From NCBI GenBank assembly GCA_033032175.1, contig CM065322.1, forward strand, positions 4,836,001 through 4,900,000: 64,000 bases of DNA, given 5' to 3'. The first letter of the stretch is position 1; each line of letters opens with the position of its first letter. This DNA is from Saturnia japonica (taxonomy: Eukaryota > Arthropoda > Insecta > Lepidoptera > Saturniidae). The notes beneath the pieces were generated by a model that did no database searches, was not told where the DNA came from, and was given only the letters and a program-made list of their open reading frames with translations. Below are positions 47,765-57,780 of the stretch, piece after piece. Made by a program: the position numbers and the translations under genes.

Positions 47765-47960
47765 AGGGAAATTAGCCCGTTCGCGATTTTATTGTAACTG
47801 CAGCAAAGTCAAGGTTTGGCTACTATGGCACCCTTTAGTATGTTGCCACGCTTTCGCGACTAAGTGCCTTTCGCGCACCCCAAGCCACGGTGAAACTGTA
47901 AAAGCCGTCTGAGGCTTCAGGGCCCTTATGGCTAACAGTAAACTCAGATCGAAAAAAAAA
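47765..47960 (+). mobile_element. Poly-A-tailed retroposon (family M)
   Basis: GTTGCCACGCTTTCGCGACT, then GGTGAAACTGTAAAAGCC, GGGCCCTTATGGCTAACAGT and a run of ten A. Its upstream part matches the reversed copy at 23585-23770. Confidence 0.65.
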
Positions 47961-48554
47961 AGAGATATAAAACATACATATTCAATTCACTATGCTTTTA
48001 TTTATCATAAAACGCAATTAATCACAAAAGGACAGAAGACAAATTGTTTTGAAGAATTAACGGGAATTTGTAGAAAGATAATGATTTACGATATTTTTTT
48101 ATATGAAAGCCATAAACCTTTGTAATGTCTACACACTCGTCCCTTGGTTTCGCTTGGATTAAGTCATATATTACCGCAAATCGCTTTTAGATACGATCAG
48201 AAGTGTTGTATTTCAAAATACTTGCCCTTTTAATGTTTTTTTTTTTCCGCAAACCTGGTTGATGAATGATGAATGTGTATAATGTAATAAAAAACAGTAG
48301 GGTTCGATAGTAGTTGGCTTGCTTCTTAAAGACCTAACCACGGCCATTGTAGCCTCATGGTGAGCATTTGTACGTAACTAAGTAAGCTTCAACTAAGATT
48401 TGACATATTTCATCTTTTTAAGCTTCATCCTTCGATATGCATTTTCAGAATTTTATTTGAATACGTACGGAAATGTTTTTTACCAAAAAAGCATAGGTAA
48501 ATCAGCTAAAAGACTTTGTGCGTTTTATTTTTTATACAACTATGGTTGCAAACT

Positions 48555-48790
48555 ACAGCCTGACTGATAGAACGCTACCGTAGCCAGTGGATGCTCGTGA
48601 TGCCATAGATACTATCACAAACGCGTTGCCGACATCGAACCCCCTACCCCAAAAAGCTCTAGAAACCCGACTTATCACAGAAACACAACAAAAGGTTATT
48701 TGGCTGCAATCTTCTGTAGGGTAGAGGCATTTCACCAGTTGGACCGCCCCAACTTGAGAGAAATCTCCAAAAACATTTCTCTGTGTCATA
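48555..48790 (-). repeat. Family J repeat, reverse
   Basis: ACAGCCTGACTGATAGAACG, ACGCGTTGCCGACATCGAAC, CCCCTACCCCAAAAAGCTCT and TCTTCTGTAGGGTAGAGGCA mirror 44140-44290. The minus frame 48553-48801 is repeat-derived. Confidence 0.65.
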
Positions 48791-50015
48791 TGAAACTCCA
48801 CATCTCTTTATTTAAAGGTTTTAAATTATAATAATGACTACGCAATAACACAACTATATTAATTCTTACGTAACAAAAGTAATCTAACAAAAAAGACATG
48901 GGTACGTTACGTAGAATATTGTTACACAAGAAACACAAAAAAATATACGTTGAAAAAGAATTGACCGGCTAGTGTTAGACTGTAAATGTTTAAACTAATA
49001 TCCACGATACCCTACTGTTTGCAATAGAACGTCCCATAAACGGTGTCCACATCGTGAACCATTTTTCACTAGCGAAAGTTAATTTCTACGCGATCGTTTT
49101 TCATTCAACCCTAGCTTGGGATCAAGAAGACAAGTTGTATAAGTCAGCTATTTATAATCTTTATCAATTTTATTACAATATAAAATAATCTATGTGAAAG
49201 CAATGAAAGCTTTTTTATATTGATTATAAATAATTTTTAAAAAATATTGATAAATAAAAAATAATCTCAAATCGTACATGAGAAATATACGACGATACCA
49301 CACAATACAACAATACCCTGAGCAAAAATTATAACAAATTAAAACGCTAACACACCGCTTAGTAGAAAATTATATTATTACATTTTCATAGATTATACAA
49401 ATTATTCATATCTCACGGCAAAGCTCATATTTAAAAAAAAAATCTAAAAATGTATGACTTCATTGACGTTAAATAATTTTATCGCCACTTATCATATCGT
49501 TTTAGACCCCATAGATAATTGTCATATTATGTAGCCTAAATCCCTTTTCTGGTTCAATCCTACGGTTTAACCTGAAATCTACATTCTATTTGGTTCAGTA
49601 CTTTTACAGTGATGAGCGTATAAACACGATACATTTTTATTTTATTTTATGTTCTAGCAATCACTCCCGACTGGGATCGCGTTCAAAAATAACCTACATC
49701 ACTCAGAGATATTGTAACTTTTCCTATCAATGAATGAATCATTGGGATCACTACTATAAATAAAATACAGTGAAGCGATAAATTACTACTTAGAATTATA
49801 ATTTTGAACCCTTTCCTTTACTTTACATTGGCTGTGAACTCTTTAGATATTTCATACTATTGCATAATTATATATAATGTTGCACAGCATAGTAAAGAAG
49901 ATAAAATAATAGAAACAAACAAAATAGGTTTATTATGACTTTCTTCTTCTTTTTATTGAATGGCAGCAGTGTTTTTACACAATTCTAAGAAAGTATATAG
50001 AATACTAATTGTGCT
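48791..50015. other. AT-rich non-coding DNA
   Basis: Nothing recognised. Confidence 0.4.
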
Positions 50016-50019
50016 CATG

Positions 50020-50185
50020 GCTATGCTCGAGTTAACAACAAAAAATTATATTTACTGGGATAAAAAGTATCCTATGTCTTTCTCCAAGGTTCAATCATCC
50101 AAAATTCATCGAAATTGGTTCAGCGGCATAGAGATGAAAACGTAACAGACAGAGCTACTTTCGCATTTATAATGTCAATATGGAT
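50020..50185 (+). repeat. Interspersed repeat, RTE-type 3' end
   Basis: GGGATAAAAAGTATCCTATG, AAGGTTCAATCATCC, TCGAAATTGGTTCAGCGGCA and GTAACAGACAGAGCTACTTT, then TCGCATTTATAAT. This order is familiar from non-LTR repeat ends in insects. The 61-codon frame 49960-50145 is not a gene. Confidence 0.55.
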
Positions 50186-50234
50186 TTATCCAATTATTAT
50201 TATCTCGCAATATTCAAACACAACTTCAACAGGA

Positions 50235-50430
50235 TGACAGGTACCTTGTTGAAACATTCCAGGGAGTTTTTTAAACTTAACTTTAACTTAAACTGTATGT
50301 TCCCAGTTATTATTTTATAATTTACTTCACTTGAGCACAATAATCAAACTACATCACGTAAAACGTAGTTTATGAATTAAAACAAAATCCACTACATTAC
50401 ACTTCAAGATCCCACTAAAAACTTGATTTA
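50235..50430 (+). repeat. Family Q repeat
   Basis: Parallel to 36810-37005: TATGTTCCCAGTTATTATTT, AAACTACATCACGTAAAACG and TTCAAGATCCCACTAAAAAC. Confidence 0.6.
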
Positions 50431-50877
50431 CGACTTATACCCTTTTGTATATCGTGTCAGAAAATGTCACGTCTTGTCCACGCCCGGGGTCGTACAGCGA
50501 ATTTGTTCCTTAAAACTTTAATAATAACAAACAAACTTTTTTAGACGGTTTGAGTTTGAAATTTGAAGCCTGATGTCGCATGTTTATTTTAAAATAATGT
50601 GACATAATTTCATACATGACCATAGATATTTAGCCCGACAAATATGCTCATCGCACAAAAGCTACTCATGTGTGAAGATCGAAGACATCTCAACTCACTA
50701 GACAATAAACCCTCTACTACCACTGCGCCAGGAGTAACACGAAATGTTAGTGTACGGTTTCAATACTTAAGTTAAATTGTATTTACTAGAAATACATTTT
50801 ATAGTAGTAGGATTTCTAGTAGTAATTTGACTAGCTACTTCATATAAATAAATCATCTATCTTTGGGCAACTGTATT

Positions 50878-50960
50878 CAAGTCCGGTGAAGCTGTAAAAG
50901 CCATCACAGGCTCCAGGGCCCCGAAGGCTAACAGAATAGTGAGCTTTTAAAAAAAAAAGA
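50878..50960 (+). mobile_element. Poly-A-tailed retroposon (family M)
   Basis: CAAGTCCGGTGAAGCTGTAA, GGGCCCCGAAGGCTAACAG and a run of ten A. The minus frame 50840-51025 crosses it and is not a gene. Confidence 0.7.
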
Positions 50961-51005
50961 AAGAAAAGGGCAACTGTGTTGGGGTAGTCGCATTTAAGTA
51001 GCATT

Positions 51006-51010
51006 CCTTG
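51006..51010. repeat. Left copy of the putative 5-bp target duplication (CCTTG)
   Basis: CCTTG directly precedes TGTTGGAAAG here, and CCTTG directly follows the other end at 55670-55674. Five bp is the usual target duplication of copia elements. Confidence 0.55.
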
Positions 51011-51048
51011 TGTTGGAAAGTACACGACTCTTCTAAAGAGTATTATCT
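51011..51048 (+). repeat. Inverted copy of the copia LTR start
   Basis: TGTTGGAAAGTACACGACTC and TTCTAAAGAGTATTATC equal, with one change, the first 37 bases of the LTR as read on the minus strand from 55669. Here they read on the plus strand, opposite to the element. A normal 3' LTR would show TGTTAGATTAAATAG at this edge. Confidence 0.8.
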
Positions 51049-51130
51049 AACTACATCACGTAAAACGTAGTTTTATACATTAAAACAAAATACATTACAT
51101 GACACTTCAAGATCCCACTAAAAACTTGAT
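51049..51130 (+). repeat. Family Q fragment at the copia edge
   Basis: AACTACATCACGTAAAACGT to TCCCACTAAAAACTTGATG is almost the same as 50348-50427, about 700 bp away. It is absent from the intact LTR at 55481-55669. Confidence 0.75.
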
Positions 51131-51195
51131 GTAGATAGATGTAGTTATTATTAGAGTAAGAGTATTTAATCCAAAAAAAATAAAAAATAAAAATA

Positions 51196-51205
51196 CTCCT
51201 CCTCA
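51196..51205 (-). other. Possible polypurine tract of the copia element
   Basis: The minus strand reads TGAGGAGGAG shortly after the polyprotein stop, where a polypurine tract would prime plus-strand synthesis next to the 3' LTR. Short and not proven. Confidence 0.35.
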
Positions 51206-51219
51206 CGAGCTTCGCCAAG

Positions 51220-51756
51220 TTACCGCAGCCCCGTTCTGTTCCTTAACTCAACCAACTTTGCAGCTGGCAGGCCTTTGGTCAGAAGGTCAGCTTCCATTTC
51301 TTCAGTTCCTCTGTATTCTACGTTTATAATTCCTTTTTGAACACAGTCTCGAACAAAATGCATTCTCAAGTCTATATATTTAGACTTGGCTGTAACCAAG
51401 GGATTTTTGCACAAATGTAGCGCAGTCTGATTATCATTTAATATTAAAACATCCCTTTGTTTATTCTTTGCAATACTGTTATATAGTAATTTTAGATGAA
51501 TGCTCTCTTTTGCCGCTTCTGTCAATGCCATATACTCCGCTTCAGCGGTAGATAAGGCTACAGATCTCTGTTTTTTAGCTTCCCAACTTATGGGACTTCC
51601 GGCAAGCTTAAAACAGTAGCCAGTGAATGAGCGTCGATCAAGTGGGCATCCACCCCAATCCGCATCTGCAAGACCATATAGTTTTTCTTCTGTTTTATTA
51701 AAAATTATACCGATAGTCTTGGTCCCTTTCAAATAACGTAATATCTTTTTGCACAT
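51220..51756 (-). pseudogene. Copia RNase H region and polyprotein C-terminus
   Basis: The 178-codon frame starts in the linker (ILRYLKGTK) and shows the RNase H signatures of copia elements: YGLADADWGGC with the first catalytic Asp, STAEAEYMAL with the catalytic Glu, LNDNQTALHL, and the tail KYIDLRMHFVRD ... EADLLTKGL. The family's usual C-terminal segment is therefore complete to its stop at 51220. A frameshift near 51750 separates it from the reverse transcriptase end. Confidence 0.9.
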
Positions 51757-52020
51757 ATAAAATGCTCTTCACCATATGCATTGTTATAATGTGATAAATA
51801 ACTTACAGCATAGGCTATGTCTGGCCGTGTTGCCACTGCTAAGAACATGAGAGTACCAATCAATTTTTGATACGGAAGGTTACCATCACAGTTTTCCGTT
51901 TTTTGTAATTTCAGGTAAGGCTCTATAGGTGTATTAACAATCTTGCAATCTTTCATATTAAAATCATTTAAGGCCTTTTCTATGTATTTTTCTTGTGTTA
52001 ACTTGATGCTATTTTTATCT
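51729..52020 (-). pseudogene. Copia reverse transcriptase, 3' part
   Basis: NSIKLTQEKYIEKALNDFNM, then PYQKLIGTLMFLAVATRPDI with AYAVSYLSHY, is the conserved region after the YVDD box in copia polyproteins. It is separated from the rest of the reverse transcriptase by the SINE at 52031-52245. Confidence 0.85.
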
Positions 52021-52255
52021 ATATTTATTTGTGGTAGTAAACGCTACTACTGAGCCGAGAGGTCGCGGGTTCGATCCCCGCCCATGACTAACTTTGTGTG
52101 ATGAGCATAAATGTCAGTTGTGTGTGTCTGGGTGTTAAATATCTATATATATATATGTATATCAACTGTTTAGTTACCATATTACAAGCTTTGCTTAGTT
52201 TGGAATTAAATGGTCGTGTATGAAATTCTGTCCTATTATTTATTAATATTTATTT
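52021..52255 (+). mobile_element. tRNA-derived SINE inserted in copia, with 10-bp target duplication
   Basis: The SINE body is 52031-52245, flanked by ATATTTATTT at 52021-52030 and 52246-52255. GGTCGCGGGTTCGATCCCCG is a strong B box. The body continues AACTTTGTGTGATGAGCATA, GTCTGGGTGTTAAATATC, AGTTACCATATTACAAGCTT and TGAAATTCTGTCCTATTATT, a sequence I know from butterfly SINEs. The A box is missing, so the copy is 5'-truncated. It lies opposite to copia and is younger than it. Confidence 0.85.
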
Positions 52256-52259
52256 ATTT

Positions 52260-52755
52260 AATAAATTCTTTAGGTCTTCCAAAGTCTTTCATTTGAAACT
52301 ATTCCATCAATATTTCCTTTACTTCTTTTAACTTCTTTTCACAGGAATATGCAATGATCAAATCATCTACATAAACAGCAATAATAACTTTTACTCCTCC
52401 TGTTTCCAGTATGTGTACACTAGGGTCACCTGGTGATTCAATAAATCCCATGTTTTTTAATTCAGAATCTAGTTTTAGATACCATTGTCTTTCTGCTTGC
52501 TTTAGACCGTATGACGCTCTTTGGAGTTTACATAATTTTTCTCCTTTTATGCCATTTAAATCTTTTAGCATCTTTTTCGATTTCTGGTACAAATCTAAGT
52601 CTTCATCAGAACTTTCTATCATTATCTCTGTTAAATATTCTTCTAAAAAATCTGGTTTCTTCATAATGATGTTTTCTTCTAGATCTCCATTTAGAAATAC
52701 TGTTGTCACATCCAGTTGATGAAGCTTTAAGTCTTCTTCGACTGGTAAAGCTAGT
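52260..52755 (-). pseudogene. Copia reverse transcriptase core
   Basis: The frame contains TTVFLNGDLEENIIMKKP (family: TAFLNGDLEE), LCKLQRASYGLKQAERQWY (KL..SLYGLKQA.R.W) and the catalytic box IIAVYVDDLII, whose two Asp bind the metal ions. A stop follows at codon ILME/TAG (about 52297) and a stop (TAA) lies at 52755 between SIRP and LALPVEED. Both are disabling. Confidence 0.9.
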
Positions 52756-52757
52756 TA

Positions 52758-53310
52758 AGGTCTTATAGAACTTAATTTTGCTACAGGAGCCCATGTTTCA
52801 TTGAAGTCAACTCCAGGTCTTTGACTGAAGCCTCTAGCAACAAGTCGTGCCTTTTTATTGTCTCCCTTGTCTTTGAGTAACAATTTAAAGTCTACTATAT
52901 TCTTCTCATTTTCTTTTTTCTTAATTGACCAAGTCCCATTCTTGATGTGAGCTTTCATTTCAGCTTTGATGGCTTCATGCCATTCTCCTCTGTCTTTAGT
53001 ATTGTTAGATTCACACAACAGGGTAAGCTGTTCTTCTGCATCAACAAACAGGCTTGACAGATCTTGTCTTTCTTCGGGTGAAGTAAATGACTTTTGATCT
53101 TTCTCTAGAACATAGTCTTTTGACCATATGGGAGATTTCTTCTCTCTTCGAGATCTTCCACTTGATCCACATGAGTTTTGATTTTTTTCTTGTTCAGACA
53201 ATTCTTCATCCTGACTTTTATCAGTTTCTTCGTTACTTAAAGGTAAGGGTATCGATGCAGCAAGTTTCTTTTCCAAGGAAGGAATAATTTCAATATCTAT
53301 ATTTTCTTTT
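52758..53310 (-). pseudogene. Copia linker and reverse transcriptase N-terminus
   Basis: A charged linker (SNEETDKSQDEELSEQEKN) is followed by EWHEAIKAEMKAHIKNGTWS, NKKARLVARGFSQRPGVDFN and ETWAPVAKLSSIRP. The last two blocks are the conserved start of copia reverse transcriptases (ARLVARGF.Q..G.DF.ETFAPV.K...IR). The frame is interrupted at about 53310 from the integrase region. Confidence 0.9.
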
Positions 53311-53312
53311 TG

Positions 53313-54421
53313 CTAATTTTTCTTGGTTTTCTTATTTTCTTTTATATTTAATTTTCTCTCTGTTTCAGGTGCTGATCGTTCCGGTTCTTTAAAAAAAAAA
53401 TCAACACCTTCATTTTTTTCTTCATAAAACATTTTTTCAGATATTTTCACATCTCTACTGATAATGATATCATTTTTGTCAGGTAAGTAAATCCTGAATC
53501 CTTTGGCGTTCTTTGCATATCCCACAAATATTCCTTCATTTGCTTTGGGTGCAAATTTTCCTTTTCTGTTATTCTTTTTCAGCACAAAAGCTTTTGATCC
53601 AAAAACGCAAAGATGATTTGAAGATGGTAAGTGACCAACCCATCTTTCATAAGGTGTATTTTTTATTCCTTTCGCCGGGCTTCTATTGATGAGGTAATTA
53701 GCAGTATATATTGCCTCAGCCCACAGAATTTCTGGTACTCCTGATTCCAACATCATACACCTTGCCTTGTCTAGCAGTGATCAGTTCTTTCGTTCACTCT
53801 TGCCGTTCTGTTGCGGTGTGTATGGTGGAATCAGCATTCTTCTGATGCCATATTCTTTCAGGTACTCATTGAATTCTTTGTTACAATATTCAGAGCCATT
53901 GTCTGTTTGAAAAGACTTAATTTTCTTTTGCAGAAAATTTTCTACCTTGTTTTTGAATTCTTTAAATTTTTAAATACTTCGCTCTTGTGTGTGATGAAAT
54001 ATCACTACTTTGTGTAGTCATCGATAAAAGTCACAAAGTACTTCGATCCTGCAATGGATTCAGTTTGCATAGACCCGCATACATCGCTGTGTATTATTTC
54101 TAACGGTTCCTTTGATCTTGGTTCTTCAACAGATGAAAAAGGTATTCTTGTCATCTTTCCTTTGATTCAGATGTCACACTCAGGTAATTTTTCATTCGTT
54201 AATTTTAAATCTTTAATCAAATTATTTTTAGCCGCCGTTTTTAAGTCGGTCTCATTCAAATGACCCCATTTTCTGTGCCACAGCAATATATCGGTTTGAT
54301 CATTGGCAATTAATGCACATTCCGTATCTATATAGTATAAGCTATTCCTTTTTTTAGCTGTTAACATAATTTTGCCATTTTCATCTTTAATATAGGCTTT
54401 ATTTTTTGGTAAATAAGACAC
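53313..54421 (-). pseudogene. Copia GAG-pre-integrase and integrase region
   Basis: From 54421 downward: the zinc-binding part LLWHRKWGHLNETDLK, a stop after PECDI (54167), the first catalytic Asp in IIHSDVCGSM, FIDDYTK followed by a stop, a broken TDNGSEYC-like stretch, PYTPQQNGKSERKN with the region of the third catalytic residue, then an intact 147-codon end (53756-53313) with SGVPEILWAEAIYTANYLIN, FGSKAFVLKK and EGIFVGYAKNAKGFRI. The many stops and shifts between 53760 and 54170 make the enzyme dead. Confidence 0.85.
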
Positions 54422-55409
54422 TGTTTCCTTTTTCCGTCACTTTTCCTACGGAAATTAGGTTTGTACATAATTCGGGCACAAATAAGGTGTCATTTAAATT
54501 ATATTTCTCATTGTCAATGCACATTTTGATTTTTCCTTTACCTTCTACTGTAGTAGTGTGATTATTTGATGCAAGTCTCAGAGTACCACTATTCATACTC
54601 ATGGAGGTAAATTGTTCTCTTTGCCCACACATGTGAGAACTACATCCACTATCTAAACACCATTCGGTTTTCTTCTCTGGTACTGTCAGATGTGTGATGT
54701 TGAAATTCTTTTCTTGTTTTTGTTCTTTCTTGTATTTAGGCTTACCCCAACATTGATCTGCCGTGTGTCCTTTTTTCTTACATTTAAAGCACTTCAAGTT
54801 TTTCCTTTTAGTGAAGAAAGCGCCTTCGTTTTTCTCAGGATTTATATTATTACTTTTCCTCGCTTCACTTTCTTCAATTATCTTAATTTTTAACTCTACA
54901 GGCGATGGCAACGTGTTTCTGGATTCAACGGCTATCCGAAAGTTTTCATACGACGCTGGCAGACTGTACAACATCATAATACTTAGGAGGTCAGGGTGTA
55001 AATGTATGTTCATATTTGCTAATTTATCCACAATATCCAAAAAGTTATTTAGGTGTTCTCGCACATCATCTTTTTCAACTTTCTTCAATATTAGTTGCTT
55101 TAATAATGTTGCTTTACGCGCAGGTCCAGTGCTTTGGTAGGTCATTTTTAGTTTATCCCATACCTCCTTTGATGTTTTGCATCCTTTTACTTGTTTTAAT
55201 TCGGAAGGCGATATCAATAGGAGTAGTTCTGACCGCGCCATCAAATCTTGTTGAACAAACTTAGCTTTCTCATTTTCTTCTTCAGATTTAGTTATTTCAC
55301 CACTCGCGTAGCCCCACAATTCATTCTTGATAAGGACAGCTTCTGCCTGGACGCTCCACGTGTCGTAATTTTCTTTATTCAGAGGTTCAATACGATATGA
55401 CGCCAACAT
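54399..55409 (-). pseudogene. Copia gag with zinc knuckle and start of protease
   Basis: 336 codons from the ATG at 55409, the first after the primer-binding site. The N-terminal capsid-like part (EPLNKENYDTWSVQAEAVLI) fits copia-type gag (UBN2 type). The CCHC zinc knuckle CFKCKKKGHTADQC lies at about residues 212-225. The aspartic protease active site CLDSGCSSHM is at about residues 254-263, in the usual D-S-G context. The frame then shifts near 54420, before the integrase start. This segment alone is open, but it is only the front of a broken polyprotein. Several plus-strand frames opposite it are shadows. Confidence 0.85.
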
Positions 55410-55462
55410 TGTTCACGTGTGAACGTGTTAGCATATTACAATGCAACCACATAACCACCAAA

Positions 55463-55480
55463 CCACGCTCTGCTACCAAT
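55463..55480 (-). other. Primer-binding site of the copia element
   Basis: The minus strand reads ATTGGTAGCAGAGCGTGG immediately after the LTR end (TCTAACA). TGGTA.CAGAGC is the usual start for copia elements primed by a piece of initiator-Met tRNA. Confidence 0.7.
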
Positions 55481-55669
55481 TGTTAGATTAAATAGTTCTT
55501 TATTGAGTAAATTATCAGTCTTTTATATTATGGAAAAAACAATTGACAAATTATATTTATTCTTATTTTTCTATTTCAAATGTGACAACCGAACATGTTG
55601 CGATAGACAAACAATTGAAAACAGGAACGTAAGATAATACTCTTTAGAAGAGTCGTGTACTTTCCAGCA
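55481..55669 (-). repeat. Copia 5' LTR (189 bp)
   Basis: On the minus strand it starts TGCTGGAAAGTACACGACTC and ends TTTAATCTAACA, with the TG...CA boundaries of LTRs. It holds a small hairpin, ACTCTT-CTA-AAGAGT, near the start, and AATAAAG near the end (about 55500). CCTTG follows the outer end. Confidence 0.8.
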
Positions 55670-55674
55670 CCTTG
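55670..55674. repeat. Right copy of the putative target duplication (CCTTG)
   Basis: Matches 51006-51010. Four of its bases are also the start of the inverted duplication at 55671. Confidence 0.55.
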
Positions 55675-56380
55675 GCGTAGTATGCTGCCATAATCGAAAA
55701 AGTAGCATATTTAAATTAAACTAGCGATCACCCTCTAAGGTCGAAATTTGAGCAGCGACTTTTTGATCATAGATTATTTTTTGTTTGACATTTGCAGTAT
55801 TTATGAACCTAAACAATGAGTATTATCTACATCACTTGCTGTCACTTTTTGTTGAGTGACAATGTCAATATTTTGGGGGGGTCTAAGTTCAATGGCTCTG
55901 GCCCGGTTAGGATTCGCAGTATTAATTTATCTAATTGAATATTAGTAACATATATTATAGATAAATTTTAGCTTTCTGCACTCCTTCATATAAACTTTAA
56001 CTATGGCAAATATCAGTCTTCCGTGCTCGCAATACGCTTAAAAATGGGTAGAAAGCTTTTGCTTTACGTATTAATATTTAGATGAGAAACCCTATCGTCG
56101 TATAACAAAATTAAAACTTCAAAATAAAATGTATAATAAATACTGGGAATCCTAAAACGACCAGTGCCATTGAACTTAGACCCCCCAAAATATAGACACT
56201 CAACGAAAAGTGACAGCAAGTGATGTAGATAATAATCATTGTTTATGAATACCGTAAATGTCAAACAGAAAATAATAGTCTATGATAAAAAAAGTCGCTG
56301 GTCGAATTTCGAGCTTAGGATGATCGCTAGTTTAATTTAAATATGCTACTTTTTCGATTATGGCAGCATACTACGCCAAG
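55671..56380. repeat. Long inverted duplication built on family A
   Basis: Left arm about 55671-55925 and right arm about 56142-56380 are inverted copies. Both begin, outside in, with CTTGGCGTAGTATGCTGCCA, then TAATCGAAAAAGTAGCATAT, then the family A start. The first 50 bp of each arm are not part of family A elsewhere, so the duplication took flanking DNA with it. Only the left copy has the family A end (GCTTTTGCTTTACGTATTAA near 56055-56075), so the right copy is truncated. The minus frame 56064-56264 is not a gene. Confidence 0.75.
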
Positions 56381-56384
56381 CTCA

Positions 56385-56980
56385 CCGATCGCCAGTGTTA
56401 TTATATTATTTTTTTCAAAGTTAGAACATTCATTTTAAATATACATTTGACATTTGATTTCTAAGACTGACTGATGTCAAATGTGATCTATTAAATTAGC
56501 CCTACCATAATTTATTTATAATGATTGGTGTAAATATGACTAAATTATATTATCAATAAATATCTCTAAATTCTAACATGGCTTATTTATTTTATAGTAT
56601 AATCGTAATAATTATTATTTGCTACAACTTCCCAGGTAAAAACTTATTATCTTTAAAACGTGTATAAAAATTACAAGGTCATTTTTTTTATTTTTGTTAG
56701 CAGTGAAATACCTAAACCTTAACCTTAATTTAATAAAGAATGCTCTACATTACGTAACATATCTTTGAATATATTTAACCCAGATTTTTCTCTTGCATGA
56801 TGCGTCGCGGTCAGTGGCGCGGCAAATTGTCGATTAGAACCTTTTATACACTACCGACATCCTAATTACCCATATTATCATAGAAAATACCATGTTTCTG
56901 GCTTCTTTCCATGAATAAAATATAAACAGCCCATTAGTGTATACATAATGTAAAATATAATAAATGTATATATTTACATG
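56385..56980. other. AT-rich non-coding DNA
   Basis: No gene or matched repeat. TATATATA runs near 56965-56995 precede the LINE fragment. Confidence 0.4.
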
Positions 56981-56984
56981 TATA

Positions 56985-57720
56985 TATATATACAACAATA
57001 TACACCAATGGATACAAGAATGGTTAATAAACCTAAACGTAACTAAATGCACTGTATTACATATTGGAAATAAAAACCCTAGAGAACCATACATTATAAA
57101 TAATAAAAAATTAGCAGTTGTTGAATTTCAGAAAGACAGAAGTTTATATCACCTCAAATTTAAAATGGGAAAAACATATTCTGATTATAACAAAAAAAAA
57201 AACAATTGTAATCTCTATATTATACGAAAAGCATTTTCATACATTGACAAAACACTATTTTTAAAACTGTATAAGAATTACATAAGGCCATTGTAGGAGT
57301 ATGCGTTTCAGATCTGGAACCCATACTTTAAAAAGGAGAGCTCCTTGAAAGAACACAGCGTAGAGCTACAAAAATAGTTTCAGGTTTAAAAAATTGTCCC
57401 TATGAAAATCGCTTAAGGATCCTTGGTCTTACAACATTAGAAAAGCGCTGAAAGCGAGTAGATCTAATCGAAACATATAAAATACTTAATGGCTATTATA
57501 ATGTACCAGATCTGCCTAACATTTACAGCAAAAATGAAAATGTGCACCTCAGAAGACAGATTAAAACTTTTAAGACTATTAGCTAGCAGCAAGTCACGTC
57601 AGCTTTTTTTATCCAACCGAGTGGTAGATGAATGGAAGGAATGAAATATCCCTTCTGTATGTTCTTTTAAAAATCAACTAGATAAACACTTGGCTAATTA
57701 AATAGTGAACTCAACAATAC
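56985..57720 (+). pseudogene. CR1-type LINE reverse transcriptase, C-terminal third
   Basis: Readable blocks in order: INLNVTKCTVLHIGNKNPRE, NNKKLAVVEFQKD, NLYIIRKAFSYIDKTLFLKL, YKNYIRPL then a stop (57294) and EYAFQIWNPYFK, a frameshift near 57340, then LERTQRRATKIVSGLKNCPY, ENRLRILGLTTLEKR and a stop, LIETYKILNGYYN, and near the end FKNQLDKHLAN before a natural stop. This is the usual post-catalytic end of CR1/L2-type LINEs. At least one frameshift and several stops make it dead. It is followed at 57757 by an AAT run that may be the element's tail. Confidence 0.85.
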
Positions 57721-57756
57721 AAAATAGAATACACGCATCAGCCTAAGACTGTTAGT

Positions 57757-57780
57757 GTATAACTAATAATAATAATAATA
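57757..57780 (+). repeat. (AAT)n tract, likely LINE tail
   Basis: ACTAATAATAATAATAATAA after the LINE remnant. CR1/L2-type elements often end in short tandem repeats. Confidence 0.6.

Larger units (their letters stand above)
51011..55669 (-). mobile_element. Ty1/copia LTR retrotransposon, degenerate, abnormal 3' end
   Basis: Transcribed on the minus strand. Order from 55669 downward: 5' LTR (55669-55481), primer-binding site, gag with zinc knuckle and protease (55409-54399), integrase (54421-53313), reverse transcriptase (53276-51757) and RNase H (51756-51220). Integrase before reverse transcriptase is the Ty1/copia order. Several frameshifts and stops break the polyprotein, and a SINE sits inside (52031-52245). 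The expected 3' LTR below 51200 is missing. In its place are a family Q fragment and an inverted copy of the LTR start (51011-51048). About 4.66 kb. Confidence 0.9.

Noticed and set aside
54690..55264. Open plus-strand frames (125 and 82 codons)
   Set aside because: They are antisense to the copia gag and mirror its codon bias.
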